From JASMHC01 sp964453855 (lineage in GTDB: Bacteria > Pseudomonadota > Alphaproteobacteria > Rhodobacterales > Rhodobacteraceae): a stretch of DNA of 64,000 nt. This document shows positions 17,201 through 24,852 of the stretch, in pieces. Made by a program: the position numbers and the translations under genes. The notes below the pieces were generated by a model that worked only from the letters and a program-made list of their open reading frames with translations, had not been told where the DNA came from and made no database searches. Location: contig CAYVRN010000005.1 in assembly GCA_964453855.1 (NCBI GenBank), positions 6,653-70,652 of the forward strand, given 5' to 3'. The stretch's first letter is position 1; every line of letters begins with the position of its first letter.

Positions 17201-17376
17201 CCCCGCAATGCCCGTTCAATCAGGAACGATACGGGGAACGCCAGTAAGAAACCTGCCAAGACTGACAGGGCAAGCGGCCAGAGGGTTCCGTAGCCCGCGA
17301 CCAGAACAGCGACGATGCCAACGCCCGCAAGGGTCGCGCCTATAAAAAGGTGAAGGATCACCGTCAGCCACGTCAT
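17197..17376 (-). CDS. 59-aa two-helix membrane protein
   Basis: A small protein, too short for most ORF thresholds: MTWLTVILHLFIGATLAGVG followed by two hydrophobic helices with the pattern GYGTLWPLALS between them, and a basic end (ERALRG). GGAG lies eight bases before the ATG. The pattern matches a small Rhodobacterales membrane protein often misannotated as a CTP synthetase (from memory); it has no such domain. Its stop shares CTAG with the upstream plus-strand gene. Function unknown. Confidence 0.7.
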   Translation of the reverse strand: MTWLTVILHLFIGATLAGVGIVAVLVAGYGTLWPLALSVLAGFLLAFPVSFLIERALRG

Positions 17377-17422
17377 GCAAATCTCCTTTTGCTCGATTTA
17401 AAACATCTGCGGATTTCCGACC

Positions 17423-17436
17423 TTGATTTAAGTCAG
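17423..17436. promoter_or_regulatory. possible FNR/FixK-type box
   Basis: TTGA-TTTAAG-TCAG matches the FNR/FnrL consensus TTGA-N6-TCAA at seven of eight fixed positions. It lies 45-58 bp upstream of modA and about 47 bp upstream of the divergent 59-aa gene, so it could act on either. No ModE-like site was recognised. Confidence 0.4.
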
Positions 17437-17480
17437 TGATCCCTCTGGGCGCATCAGAAAATCTGGGCTATTGATGCGCC

Positions 17481-18206
17481 ATGACCCGCCGGCTTTTTAT
17501 GATCGCCCTGCTTTTTGCCGCTCTGCCCCTACGTGCCGAGCAGGCCTTGGTGGCCGTCGCCGCAAATTTTCTGAAACCGGCCGGGGTGCTGGCCTCGCTT
17601 TACGAAAACGAAAGCGGCCATGAGATACAGTTGGCTAGCGGCTCGACGGGGCAGCATTATGCGCAAATTCTACATGGTGCCCCCTATGATGTTTTTCTGG
17701 CGGCCGATGACCAAAGACCGCTATTGTTAGAAGAACAAGGCTTGGCGCATGGCCGGTTCACCTATGCGGTCGGCCGTTTGGCGATTTTCAGCGCGGATCA
17801 GAATTTTCCGGTCGCTCAGGGGCTTGAGGCGTTAAAAGACGAAGGCTTTGTTGCCATCGCAAATCCGGCGCTGGCGCCTTATGGGCGGGCTGCGCAAGAA
17901 GTGTTGGACGCAACAGGCCTGACAGAGCATTTGCAGGGGCAAGTCGTACAGGGGCAAAACGTAGGTCAGGCATTTGGTATGGTGGCATCAGGCAATGCCC
18001 GGGTCGGGTTGGTGGCCATGTCGATGGCGCAAGCCGCCGAAGGGGTGTTCGCTGTTGTGCCTGATGATCTGCACGGCCCGATTTTGCAGGATGCGGTTTT
18101 GCTAAGTCACGGCAAGGGCAATCTGGCAGCCCAAGGGTTTCTGGCCTATCTTGCCTCGGACGCCGCTTTGGTGGTTCTTGACGACTACGGATATGCCCGC
18201 CCATGA
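17481..18206 (+). CDS. modA: molybdate ABC transporter, substrate-binding protein
   Basis: A 241-aa periplasmic binding protein with a Sec signal peptide cleaved near residue 19 (LPLRAEQ). The mature start ALVAVAANFLKPAG and the oxyanion-binding region GSTGQHYAQI, followed by PYDVFLAADDQRP, are typical of ModA. It delivers molybdate to ModB. Its stop overlaps the modB start by four bases (ATGA). A candidate FNR-type box lies upstream. The window also encodes a molybdenum hydroxylase at 59-62 kb, a likely user of the cofactor. Confidence 0.93.
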   Translation: MTRRLFMIALLFAALPLRAEQALVAVAANFLKPAGVLASLYENESGHEIQLASGSTGQHYAQILHGAPYDVFLAADDQRPLLLEEQGLAHGRFTYAVGRLAIFSADQNFPVAQGLEALKDEGFVAIANPALAPYGRAAQEVLDATGLTEHLQGQVVQGQNVGQAFGMVASGNARVGLVAMSMAQAAEGVFAVVPDDLHGPILQDAVLLSHGKGNLAAQGFLAYLASDAALVVLDDYGYARP

Positions 18207-18877
18207 GCCCTGATCTTGCCCCTCTTTGGCTTAGCCTGCGGCTTGCGCTGGTCACAACCGTTGTGCTGCTGGTTATTGGAACGCCTTTGGCGTGGTGGTT
18301 GGCAGGCACCAAATCGCGACTGAAACCGGTACTTGAAGCGATTACCGCCCTGCCGCTGGTACTGCCGCCAACCGTGTTGGGATTTTACCTGCTGATCCTG
18401 TTTTCTCCAAACACGGGTTTTGGCGGTTTCTTCCTAAGCCTCACCAGACAAAGCTTGACCTTTAGCTTTACAGGGCTCGTGCTGGCCTCGGTGGTATATT
18501 CCCTGCCTTTCATGGTGCAGCCGCTGCAATCGGCATTTGAGGCCGTGGGGCGTGGTCCAATGGAGGCGGCAGCATCATTGGGCGCGTCACCGCTGGACAG
18601 GTTTTTTACAGTCGCATCCCCATTGGCAATGCGGGGCTACATCACTGGATTGGTGCTAAGTTTCGCGCATACTCTGGGCGAGTTCGGCGTTGTCCTGATG
18701 GTAGGCGGCAACATCCCCGGTCGAACCAAAGTGATTTCGATTGCCATTTATGAAAACGTCGAAACGCTAAACTATGCTCAGGCACATTGGTTGTCGGCGG
18801 TGCTTTTGGCGTTTTCGTTTGCCGTGCTTTTGGTGGTTTTCACCGTGAACCGCCGCTTTCCGGTGCGGGTGATATGA
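18203..18877 (+). CDS. modB: molybdate ABC transporter permease
   Basis: A 224-aa inner-membrane permease with about five membrane segments. The ABC permease EAA-type loop is visible as EAAASLGASPLDRFFTVASP. The N-terminal WLSLRLALVTT and the PTVLGFYLL region are typical of ModB. It pairs with ModA and ModC, and it overlaps the neighbouring genes by four bases on each side (ATGA), indicating coupled translation. Confidence 0.94.
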   Translation: MSPDLAPLWLSLRLALVTTVVLLVIGTPLAWWLAGTKSRLKPVLEAITALPLVLPPTVLGFYLLILFSPNTGFGGFFLSLTRQSLTFSFTGLVLASVVYSLPFMVQPLQSAFEAVGRGPMEAAASLGASPLDRFFTVASPLAMRGYITGLVLSFAHTLGEFGVVLMVGGNIPGRTKVISIAIYENVETLNYAQAHWLSAVLLAFSFAVLLVVFTVNRRFPVRVI

Positions 18878-19968
18878 TGGGTTTGTCCGTAGATATCCGT
18901 CTGCCTCGGGACAGGTTTGTTCTTGAGGTTTCCCAAACCTTTTCCGCCCAAGGGGTGACGACGCTTTTCGGCCCGTCAGGCTGCGGAAAGTCGTCGCTGC
19001 TGCGCGTCATCGCCGGACACGAACCCCGTGCGCTTGGAAACGTGGTTTGCGGGGAAGACGTGTGGCTGGGTGGGAAAACGATGCCTGCACACCAACGCCG
19101 TGTTGGTTTCGTGTTTCAGGATGCCCGATTGTTTGCACATCTCGATGTGGCGGGCAATCTGGCGTTTGCCGAAAAGCGCGCCCGCCATGACAGCGGTATA
19201 AGGCGTGACGCTGTGATCGAAGCCTTGGGGATCGACGCTTTGCTCCATCGCCCCGTGCAGGATTTGTCAGGCGGCGAACGCCAACGCGTCAGCATCGCCC
19301 GCAGTTTGCTCGGTCAGCCGCGATTGATGTTGATGGACGAACCGCTGGCCGCTTTGGATCACCGCGCCAAGGCCCATATTCTACCGATGATCGCCGACCT
19401 GCCCAAACGTTTCGGTGTGCCGGTGATCTATGTCACCCATGCGTTGGATGAGGTTGCGCAAATTTCCGATCATGTGGTGATGATGCAAACCGGCAAGGTG
19501 ATTGCGGATGGCCCTGTGTCCGAAATGCTGGAACGCCCGGATTTGCAGGGACTGTCAGGACGATTTGAAGCGGGAACAATCCTTGAAGGGGTTGTGGCCG
19601 GCCATGACCAAGAAATGCATCTGACATCGGTTGACGTCGGCGGGCTGGCCTTTGAGATGCCGTATCTGGATGCGCCGATAGGGCAGTCTCTGCGCTTGCG
19701 GGTCAGGGCGCGGGACGTAACATTAGCTGTAAAACGCCCCGAGGGCATCAGTACGCGCAATATCCACGACGGCCGCATTCTAAAGTTATCGCCCGAAGAA
19801 GGCAGCGCTTTTGTCGAGGTGCTGATCGATCTGGGCGCAACACATTTGCAGGCCCGTGTGACACGGGCAGCTGTGCGTGATCTTGCGCTGACCGAAGGAT
19901 CACATGTCTTTGCTCTGGTGAAATCGGTCAGCTTTGATCGTCGCGCCCTGCCGGGGGTGAAGGGGTAG
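18874..19968 (+). CDS. modC: molybdate ABC transporter ATPase
   Basis: A 364-aa ABC ATPase. Walker A is GPSGCGKSS, signature LSGGERQR, Walker B LMLMDEPLAALD, switch VTHALDE. The C-terminal roughly 120 residues form a TOBE/Mop-like domain (SLRLRVRARDVTLA), as in ModC proteins that bind oxyanion. The start is ATG overlapping the modB stop; the next codon is also ATG. It completes the modABC operon. About 70 bp separate it from the following MFS gene, which has its own Shine-Dalgarno, and no terminator is seen. Confidence 0.93.
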   Translation: MMGLSVDIRLPRDRFVLEVSQTFSAQGVTTLFGPSGCGKSSLLRVIAGHEPRALGNVVCGEDVWLGGKTMPAHQRRVGFVFQDARLFAHLDVAGNLAFAEKRARHDSGIRRDAVIEALGIDALLHRPVQDLSGGERQRVSIARSLLGQPRLMLMDEPLAALDHRAKAHILPMIADLPKRFGVPVIYVTHALDEVAQISDHVVMMQTGKVIADGPVSEMLERPDLQGLSGRFEAGTILEGVVAGHDQEMHLTSVDVGGLAFEMPYLDAPIGQSLRLRVRARDVTLAVKRPEGISTRNIHDGRILKLSPEEGSAFVEVLIDLGATHLQARVTRAAVRDLALTEGSHVFALVKSVSFDRRALPGVKG

Positions 19969-20040
19969 CAACGAAAAGCTGAAACAGTCTTGCCTTTCAA
20001 AATCAGAGATTGCACAAGAGATGTATTCTCGGAGCGCATT

Positions 20041-21246
20041 ATGCTAAAATCATTTTCGCAATTCACCGCCACCGTGTGGCTGGTGATTATTGCCACCATG
20101 GCCAACCGGTTTACGTTTTTTATGGTCTGGCCGTATCTGGCCGTGATCCTGTACGAAAACCACGGGTTGAACGCCGCTCAGATCGGACTGTTCCTGACGA
20201 TCCCCTCGATTGTCGGAAATACGATCGGGTTTTATGTCGGCTACCTTTCGGATCTGTTTGGTCGTAGAAAAATCATCGTGGGCGCATTGGTTATCGCCAT
20301 TTTTGCTCTGACAACCCTAGGTCTGACCGATAACCTTTGGATCATTCTTGGCGCCATGGTCCTGCAATCGATTTCACGAAGCGGGATCGAGCCGTCGGGC
20401 AAGGCACTCATCACAGATGTATTAGAGGATCGGGACGCCAAAGACCTGGCCCTTCACGCCCGCTATTATGCACTGAACGTTGGCGCTTCATTTGGTCCTT
20501 TGGCAGGTGTGTATTGGGGCATCACTGGAAAACAAACCACGTTTCTTATGGTTGCGGGTACGATGACACTTTATCTTGTCGCCGCCCTTATTGTTTTTTC
20601 CCGAGAGCATATTGTTGAACGCCAAGAAGGGGCCGAGCCATTTTCTTTCCGATCGGTTATTCGGACACTTTCAGCCGACCACAGCTTTCTGGTTCTGGTC
20701 TTCGCGATGTTTCTTGGCGGAATTTCCTATTCCCAACTTGAAGCCGGTGTGATCCAGTTTCTGCAAATCGCGGGGCACCCGGATGTTGTTGCCTTTTACC
20801 CGATTATAACACTGACCAACGGGCTGACGGTGCTTGTGCTGCAATTCCCGTTGCTATCAGCCACCAGACGTTTCCATCCGATGACTCGTTCGATGATCGG
20901 GGCCGGGCTGATGGCAGTTTCATTTTCTATGCTTGCTTCGGTTTCAGCGACCAGTGAAACGGCCATTCTGGTCTCAATTTTCGTTTTAAGCGTCGGAGAA
21001 GTAATTCTGTTCCCGACCGTTCAAATACTGATCGACCGCATGGCACCCGACGGGATGAAGGGCAGCTATTTCGGAGCAGCCGCTTTGGCCGGTTTCGGCT
21101 TTGCGTTGGGTCCGTTAATTGGAGGGACTCTATTAAAACTCGGGGGCGGGCAATTGCTTTGGTGGAGTATGGCAGCTGCGGCCGCGTTCGTAGCCGTACT
21201 TTACCCTATTTCTGGGCGAATGCGTCGTGGCGCTGATCCACGATAA
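20041..21246 (+). CDS. MFS transporter
   Basis: A 401-aa major facilitator superfamily carrier with about 12 membrane segments. Motif A between segments 2 and 3 is GYLSDLFGRRKI. Length and the absence of a large central insertion suit a drug/metabolite efflux-type carrier (MdtH-like), but the substrate cannot be told. The start has GGAGCGC upstream; a TTG 51 bp earlier is less likely. Its stop codon directly abuts the stop of the convergent DUF454 gene with no spacer. Confidence 0.82.
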   Translation: MLKSFSQFTATVWLVIIATMANRFTFFMVWPYLAVILYENHGLNAAQIGLFLTIPSIVGNTIGFYVGYLSDLFGRRKIIVGALVIAIFALTTLGLTDNLWIILGAMVLQSISRSGIEPSGKALITDVLEDRDAKDLALHARYYALNVGASFGPLAGVYWGITGKQTTFLMVAGTMTLYLVAALIVFSREHIVERQEGAEPFSFRSVIRTLSADHSFLVLVFAMFLGGISYSQLEAGVIQFLQIAGHPDVVAFYPIITLTNGLTVLVLQFPLLSATRRFHPMTRSMIGAGLMAVSFSMLASVSATSETAILVSIFVLSVGEVILFPTVQILIDRMAPDGMKGSYFGAAALAGFGFALGPLIGGTLLKLGGGQLLWWSMAAAAAFVAVLYPISGRMRRGADPR

Positions 21247-21624
21247 TCACGTGCTCGGGCGCGACAGCGCAAAGCATGCAGCCCCGCCCAAACACACCGC
21301 CTGAATGTTCAGGACAAACGGTTTTACACCCATGATCAGGCTTAAAAGAAAAACTGCGCCCATGGTACCGGTGGCGATGACTTTAATCTTCGGCGATATC
21401 GCCCCGCTTTCCCGCCAATCCGCGATGACAGGCCCAAAGACGCGGTGATCAAGCAACCATTGCTCAAGCCTTGGCGAGCTTTTGGAAAAGAAGAACGCGG
21501 CCAGGATCATCAGAGGTGTGGTTGGTAAAACCGGCAAGACGATCCCCAGAACGCCCAGCGCGACCGAGACGAGACCAAGGACAAGCCACATGGGGCGTAA
21601 AACCTTTAAAGTGTTTTCGGACAT
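21247..21624 (-). CDS. DUF454 (YbaN-type) inner membrane protein
   Basis: A 125-aa small membrane protein with the DUF454 pattern. It begins with a hydrophobic GLVSVALGVLGIVLPVLPTTP, then FFFSKSSPRLEQWLLDHRVFGP, and ends with further hydrophobic helices. No biochemical role is established for the family. AAGGGA lies before the chosen ATG; two in-frame upstream starts lack a good ribosome-binding site. It converges on the MFS gene with stop codons touching. Confidence 0.83.
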   Translation of the reverse strand: MSENTLKVLRPMWLVLGLVSVALGVLGIVLPVLPTTPLMILAAFFFSKSSPRLEQWLLDHRVFGPVIADWRESGAISPKIKVIATGTMGAVFLLSLIMGVKPFVLNIQAVCLGGAACFALSRPST

Positions 21625-21788
21625 TGTGATCCCTTTTCGCGCCATTGCGTTTTCGTATGTAGATGATCGGCGCAGCAAGCGTGTTCTTTAGGACACAACT
21701 TTTGCGGGTCAGGAGTTTCATACTACCAAAATGTCGCAGGCTGGGTAAAAGAGACACGTCCGCAACAATCAACACAGGAGGGCATCAC

Positions 21789-21893
21789 ATGACTAACTAT
21801 GTTTTCGCACTCCAACGTTTTGCGGGTTTGGGCTTTGCCATGAATTGCTGGGCGGCCCTACATTCGGAACCATCGACTGCAAAAGCGTCGTAG
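21789..21893 (+). CDS. 34-aa small ORF with strong ribosome-binding site
   Basis: A short frame beginning MTNYVFALQRFAGLGFAM and ending TAKAS, preceded by AGGAGGG seven bases before the ATG, one of the best Shine-Dalgarno sites in the window. A weakly hydrophobic middle contains one cysteine. No homologue is recognised. It lies in an otherwise gene-free stretch between the DUF454 gene and a DUF1127-like gene. It could be a small membrane or leader peptide, or chance. Confidence 0.4.
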   Translation: MTNYVFALQRFAGLGFAMNCWAALHSEPSTAKAS

Positions 21894-21903
21894 TTTCGTC
21901 ACC

Positions 21904-21918
21904 GCACCCAAAGGGTGC
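21904..21918. other. short hairpin after 34-aa ORF
   Basis: GCACCC and GGGTGC form a perfect 6-bp stem with an AAA loop, ten bases after the small ORF stop. No T-tract. The roughly 120 bp from here to the next gene hold nothing else recognised. Confidence 0.3.
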
Positions 21919-22039
21919 ATTCCTGAAAACACCGATCTGAAGTCAAAGGCTCAATGCGCCCGAAGACCCTGATCTTCTGTTTTCCAACTTCAAACCAAAC
22001 TTAAACAGAGGCCGCGCGGAACCGCGAGCGGAAATCACA

Positions 22040-22264
22040 ATGATCTTGACCAATCCCTATGTGGAAAACCCGAACCCGCGTTTTGACGTGGAAACCCTGA
22101 TCCGGCGGCATGGGTTGCTGACCGTGCTGCGCAGCATAGTGGCTGTTGCAGTTAGCAGGCGCAATCATCCTCCGCCCGTTGACGAATTGCCAAACCACCT
22201 GCGGCGCGACATCGGGCTGGAGACACGCCACGAAAGGACATTGCCGCCGGGCTTGGTGCGGTAA
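22040..22264 (+). CDS. DUF1127-like small protein
   Basis: A 74-aa protein whose C-terminal half carries LPNHLRRDIGLE, closely matching the DUF1127/YjiS motif (LxxxLLRDIGL) of small arginine-rich proteins common in alphaproteobacteria. Some DUF1127 proteins bind RNA or affect phosphate and carbon metabolism in other species (family knowledge). The N-terminal half is variable. A purine-rich GCGGAAAT precedes the ATG. It is followed by a GC-rich hairpin and then ttcA. Confidence 0.6.
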   Translation: MILTNPYVENPNPRFDVETLIRRHGLLTVLRSIVAVAVSRRNHPPPVDELPNHLRRDIGLETRHERTLPPGLVR

Positions 22265-22268
22265 GCGG

Positions 22269-22296
22269 AAAGGGGTGGTTGGAAACAGCCGCCCCT
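22269..22296 (+). terminator. GC-rich hairpin after DUF1127-like gene
   Basis: AAGGGGTGG pairs with CCGCCCCTT over nine positions (one G-T) around a 10-nt loop, five bases after the stop. No T-run follows, so termination is uncertain. Confidence 0.4.
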
Positions 22297-22330
22297 TGCC
22301 CGATCCCCATCGCCCAAGTATAGCCGCGCC

Positions 22331-23194
22331 ATGCTTGACGATCTTGATGATATCCACCCCCTGTTCCACGGCGCACCCAGCTCGACCGAGTTCAAGAAGC
22401 TGCGCAAACGCATCGTGCGCCAAACGCGCGAGGCGATTGAACAATACGGCATGATCGAACGCGGCGCCAAATGGCTGGTATGTCTGTCGGGGGGAAAAGA
22501 CAGCTACACGCTATTGGCAGTGCTGCACGAATTACAGTGGCGCGGCATGTTGCCGGTTGAACTGCTAGCGTGCAATCTGGATCAGGGGCAACCGGGATTT
22601 CCATCAACCGTGCTGCCCGAGTTTCTGGACAAGATGAAGGTCCCGAACCGGATCGAGTATCAGGACACCTATTCGATCGTGAAAGACAAGGTGCCAGCTG
22701 GCCGAACCTATTGCGCGCTCTGCTCGCGTTTGCGGCGAGGGAACCTATATCGCATTGCCCGCGAAGAGGGCTGTTCAGCCGTGGTACTGGGCCATCACCG
22801 CGATGATATCCTTGAGACATTCTTTATGAACCTCTTTCACGGCGGGCGCTTGGCGACGATGCCGCCTAAGCTGGTCAACGAAGAGGGCGATCTGTTCGTT
22901 TACCGCCCGTTGGCCCATGTCGCCGAAGCCGATTGCGAGAAATTCGCCAACGCGATGAACTACCCGATCATTCCTTGCGATCTGTGTGGCTCGCAGGACG
23001 GATTGCAGCGCCAGCAGGTCAAGATGATCCTTGATCAGTGGGAGAAAAACAGCCCCGGACGCAGGCAGGTGATGTTTAAGGCGCTGACGAATATCCGCCC
23101 GTCGCACATGCTGGATCCCAAGCTTTTTGACTTTGCGGGGCTGGCTTTGCCGCAAGAAACACCCGAAAGCGACGATATTCCTGTTCTGCGTTAA
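22331..23194 (+). CDS. ttcA: tRNA 2-thiocytidine synthetase TtcA
   Basis: A 287-aa PP-loop ATPase that thiolates cytidine 32 of certain tRNAs. The PP-loop SGGKDSYTLL is near residue 54. Central CALCSRLRRG and C-terminal CDLCGSQDG supply the CxxC cysteines for the iron-sulfur cluster and sulfur transfer. Length is normal. No clear Shine-Dalgarno precedes the ATG, but the N-terminus (HPLF..FKKLRKRIVR) fits the family. An EAL-domain gene follows on the same strand after 59 bp. Confidence 0.93.
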   Translation: MLDDLDDIHPLFHGAPSSTEFKKLRKRIVRQTREAIEQYGMIERGAKWLVCLSGGKDSYTLLAVLHELQWRGMLPVELLACNLDQGQPGFPSTVLPEFLDKMKVPNRIEYQDTYSIVKDKVPAGRTYCALCSRLRRGNLYRIAREEGCSAVVLGHHRDDILETFFMNLFHGGRLATMPPKLVNEEGDLFVYRPLAHVAEADCEKFANAMNYPIIPCDLCGSQDGLQRQQVKMILDQWEKNSPGRRQVMFKALTNIRPSHMLDPKLFDFAGLALPQETPESDDIPVLR

Positions 23195-23253
23195 TCTGCT
23201 GCAAACAGATTTGGGATTAGAGTGGCCGAAAGATCAACTGATCGGATTGGCCA

Positions 23254-24753
23254 ATGACGCATCGATTTCAAACATTTCTGAAGTCGTTTTTGAACGGACC
23301 GCAGATCGCGGTCTTTGCCCCTGCAATTGCTTTGGGTGCGTTTTGGTTTGGTGGAGAAGCGGCGCTTTTGACCGCCGCCTTGCTGACCCCCGGCCTGTTG
23401 ATTTTATCGTCGCGCGGGGCCTCGGCGGATACCATGCAAAAATCCCCACTGCAGGACGCACTGGCGCATTTGGGCAGGCTTCAGTCTGACTGCGCAGGAA
23501 GCGGGCGCAAATCGGCGTGTTTCGTTTTGGCCTTAGACGATCCAGAGGAACTGACGACCCGACATGGTGTAGCTTCGGTGGATCGTATTTTACTGGACGT
23601 GCAAACGCGTATTTCAACAGTGCTACGCGGCGCAGACCGGACGTTTCGGATTGCAGACAATCGTTTTTCCGTAGCACTGGCACCTTCAACGCGTTGCACC
23701 CTTGAACCCGGTATTTCCCTGTCGGGAAGGCTGCAGGCGGCAATCGAAGCGCCCTATCATCTTGAAGGTGCCACGCTTTATCTTAGCACTTCCTGCGGCT
23801 TTTGCCTGACAACCAAAAGCCCAGAAGCGACTGGGACAAGTATATTAGAAGCGGCCCAGATCGCACTGGAAGAAGCCCGTGGTCAGGGGGGCGGCGCGAT
23901 CCGCGCCTTTACCGAAGCGATGAAAAACCGCAGCCTGTCGCGCAACCAGATCGCGGATGAGGTACAGGAGGCTCTGGAAAACGGTCAGATCCGGGCGTGG
24001 TTCCAACCACAAGTGTCTACTGACACAGGGGATGTCACCGGGTTTGAAACGTTGGTACGGTGGGAACATCCCGAACGCGGCCCCCTACCGCCTACCGATT
24101 TTTTACCGGTGATCGAAAACGCCGGCCTCATGCCGCGCTTGACCGACGTCATGCTACAGGAAGCGTTGCACGGGCTAACCACATGGGATCGGGCAGATCA
24201 AACGGTTCGCCAGGTCAGCGTCAACCTGGCGCAGTCCGAACTGGCCGACCCGCAGCTTCCGGATCGCATCCGCTGGACCCTGGACCGGTTCGATATTCCA
24301 GCGACCCGTTTGGGCATCGAAGTCTTGGAAGACGTGGTCTCTCACAATGCGAATGATGTTGTCACGCGGTCTTTGGCCGATCTGTCCAAAATGGGTTGCC
24401 CGATTGATCTGGATGATTTCGGAACGGGGCAAACCTCAATCACATCAATCCGCCGCTTGTCCATTTCACGCCTGAAAATCGACCGTTCATTTGTCACGCG
24501 CCTGAACGAAGATCATGAACAACAGCGCATGGTCGAGGCGATCTTGACCATGGCCGAACGACTGGATTTGGAAACCGTCGCCGAAGGGGTCGAAACGGTT
24601 GGAGAGTACTCGCGCGTGTCACTTTTGGGGTGCACCCACATTCAGGGATTTGCGATTGCGCGGCCCATGCCGCTAGAAGATACGATTCCCTGGATCAAGC
24701 GTTATCGGGCCAAACTTGTGCAGACTCCGCGCATCGAGGGCCGCAAAGCCTAG
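23254..24753 (+). CDS. membrane EAL-domain phosphodiesterase with degenerate GGDEF
   Basis: A 499-aa protein: two hydrophobic segments in the first 55 residues, a degenerate GGDEF domain (the signature position reads IADNRFSV, so cyclase activity is unlikely), then a full EAL domain. EAL residues appear intact: ETL (for EAL) in GFETLVRWEHP, NLAQSEL, GIEVLEDVV, DLDDFGTG, LKIDRSF, AEGVET and QGFAIARP. It probably hydrolyses cyclic di-GMP at the membrane, perhaps with the GGDEF remnant binding GTP as a regulator (inference). It lies just upstream of yidC. Confidence 0.87.
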   Translation: MTHRFQTFLKSFLNGPQIAVFAPAIALGAFWFGGEAALLTAALLTPGLLILSSRGASADTMQKSPLQDALAHLGRLQSDCAGSGRKSACFVLALDDPEELTTRHGVASVDRILLDVQTRISTVLRGADRTFRIADNRFSVALAPSTRCTLEPGISLSGRLQAAIEAPYHLEGATLYLSTSCGFCLTTKSPEATGTSILEAAQIALEEARGQGGGAIRAFTEAMKNRSLSRNQIADEVQEALENGQIRAWFQPQVSTDTGDVTGFETLVRWEHPERGPLPPTDFLPVIENAGLMPRLTDVMLQEALHGLTTWDRADQTVRQVSVNLAQSELADPQLPDRIRWTLDRFDIPATRLGIEVLEDVVSHNANDVVTRSLADLSKMGCPIDLDDFGTGQTSITSIRRLSISRLKIDRSFVTRLNEDHEQQRMVEAILTMAERLDLETVAEGVETVGEYSRVSLLGCTHIQGFAIARPMPLEDTIPWIKRYRAKLVQTPRIEGRKA

Positions 24754-24852
24754 GCGAAAGGCCGCGAAGGCGCATATATCGTGGAAAAGCGCTTGACCTT
24801 TCTATCCCTGATCTGTTGAACCACCGTGAAACAGAAACAGGTGGCGGTCCCG

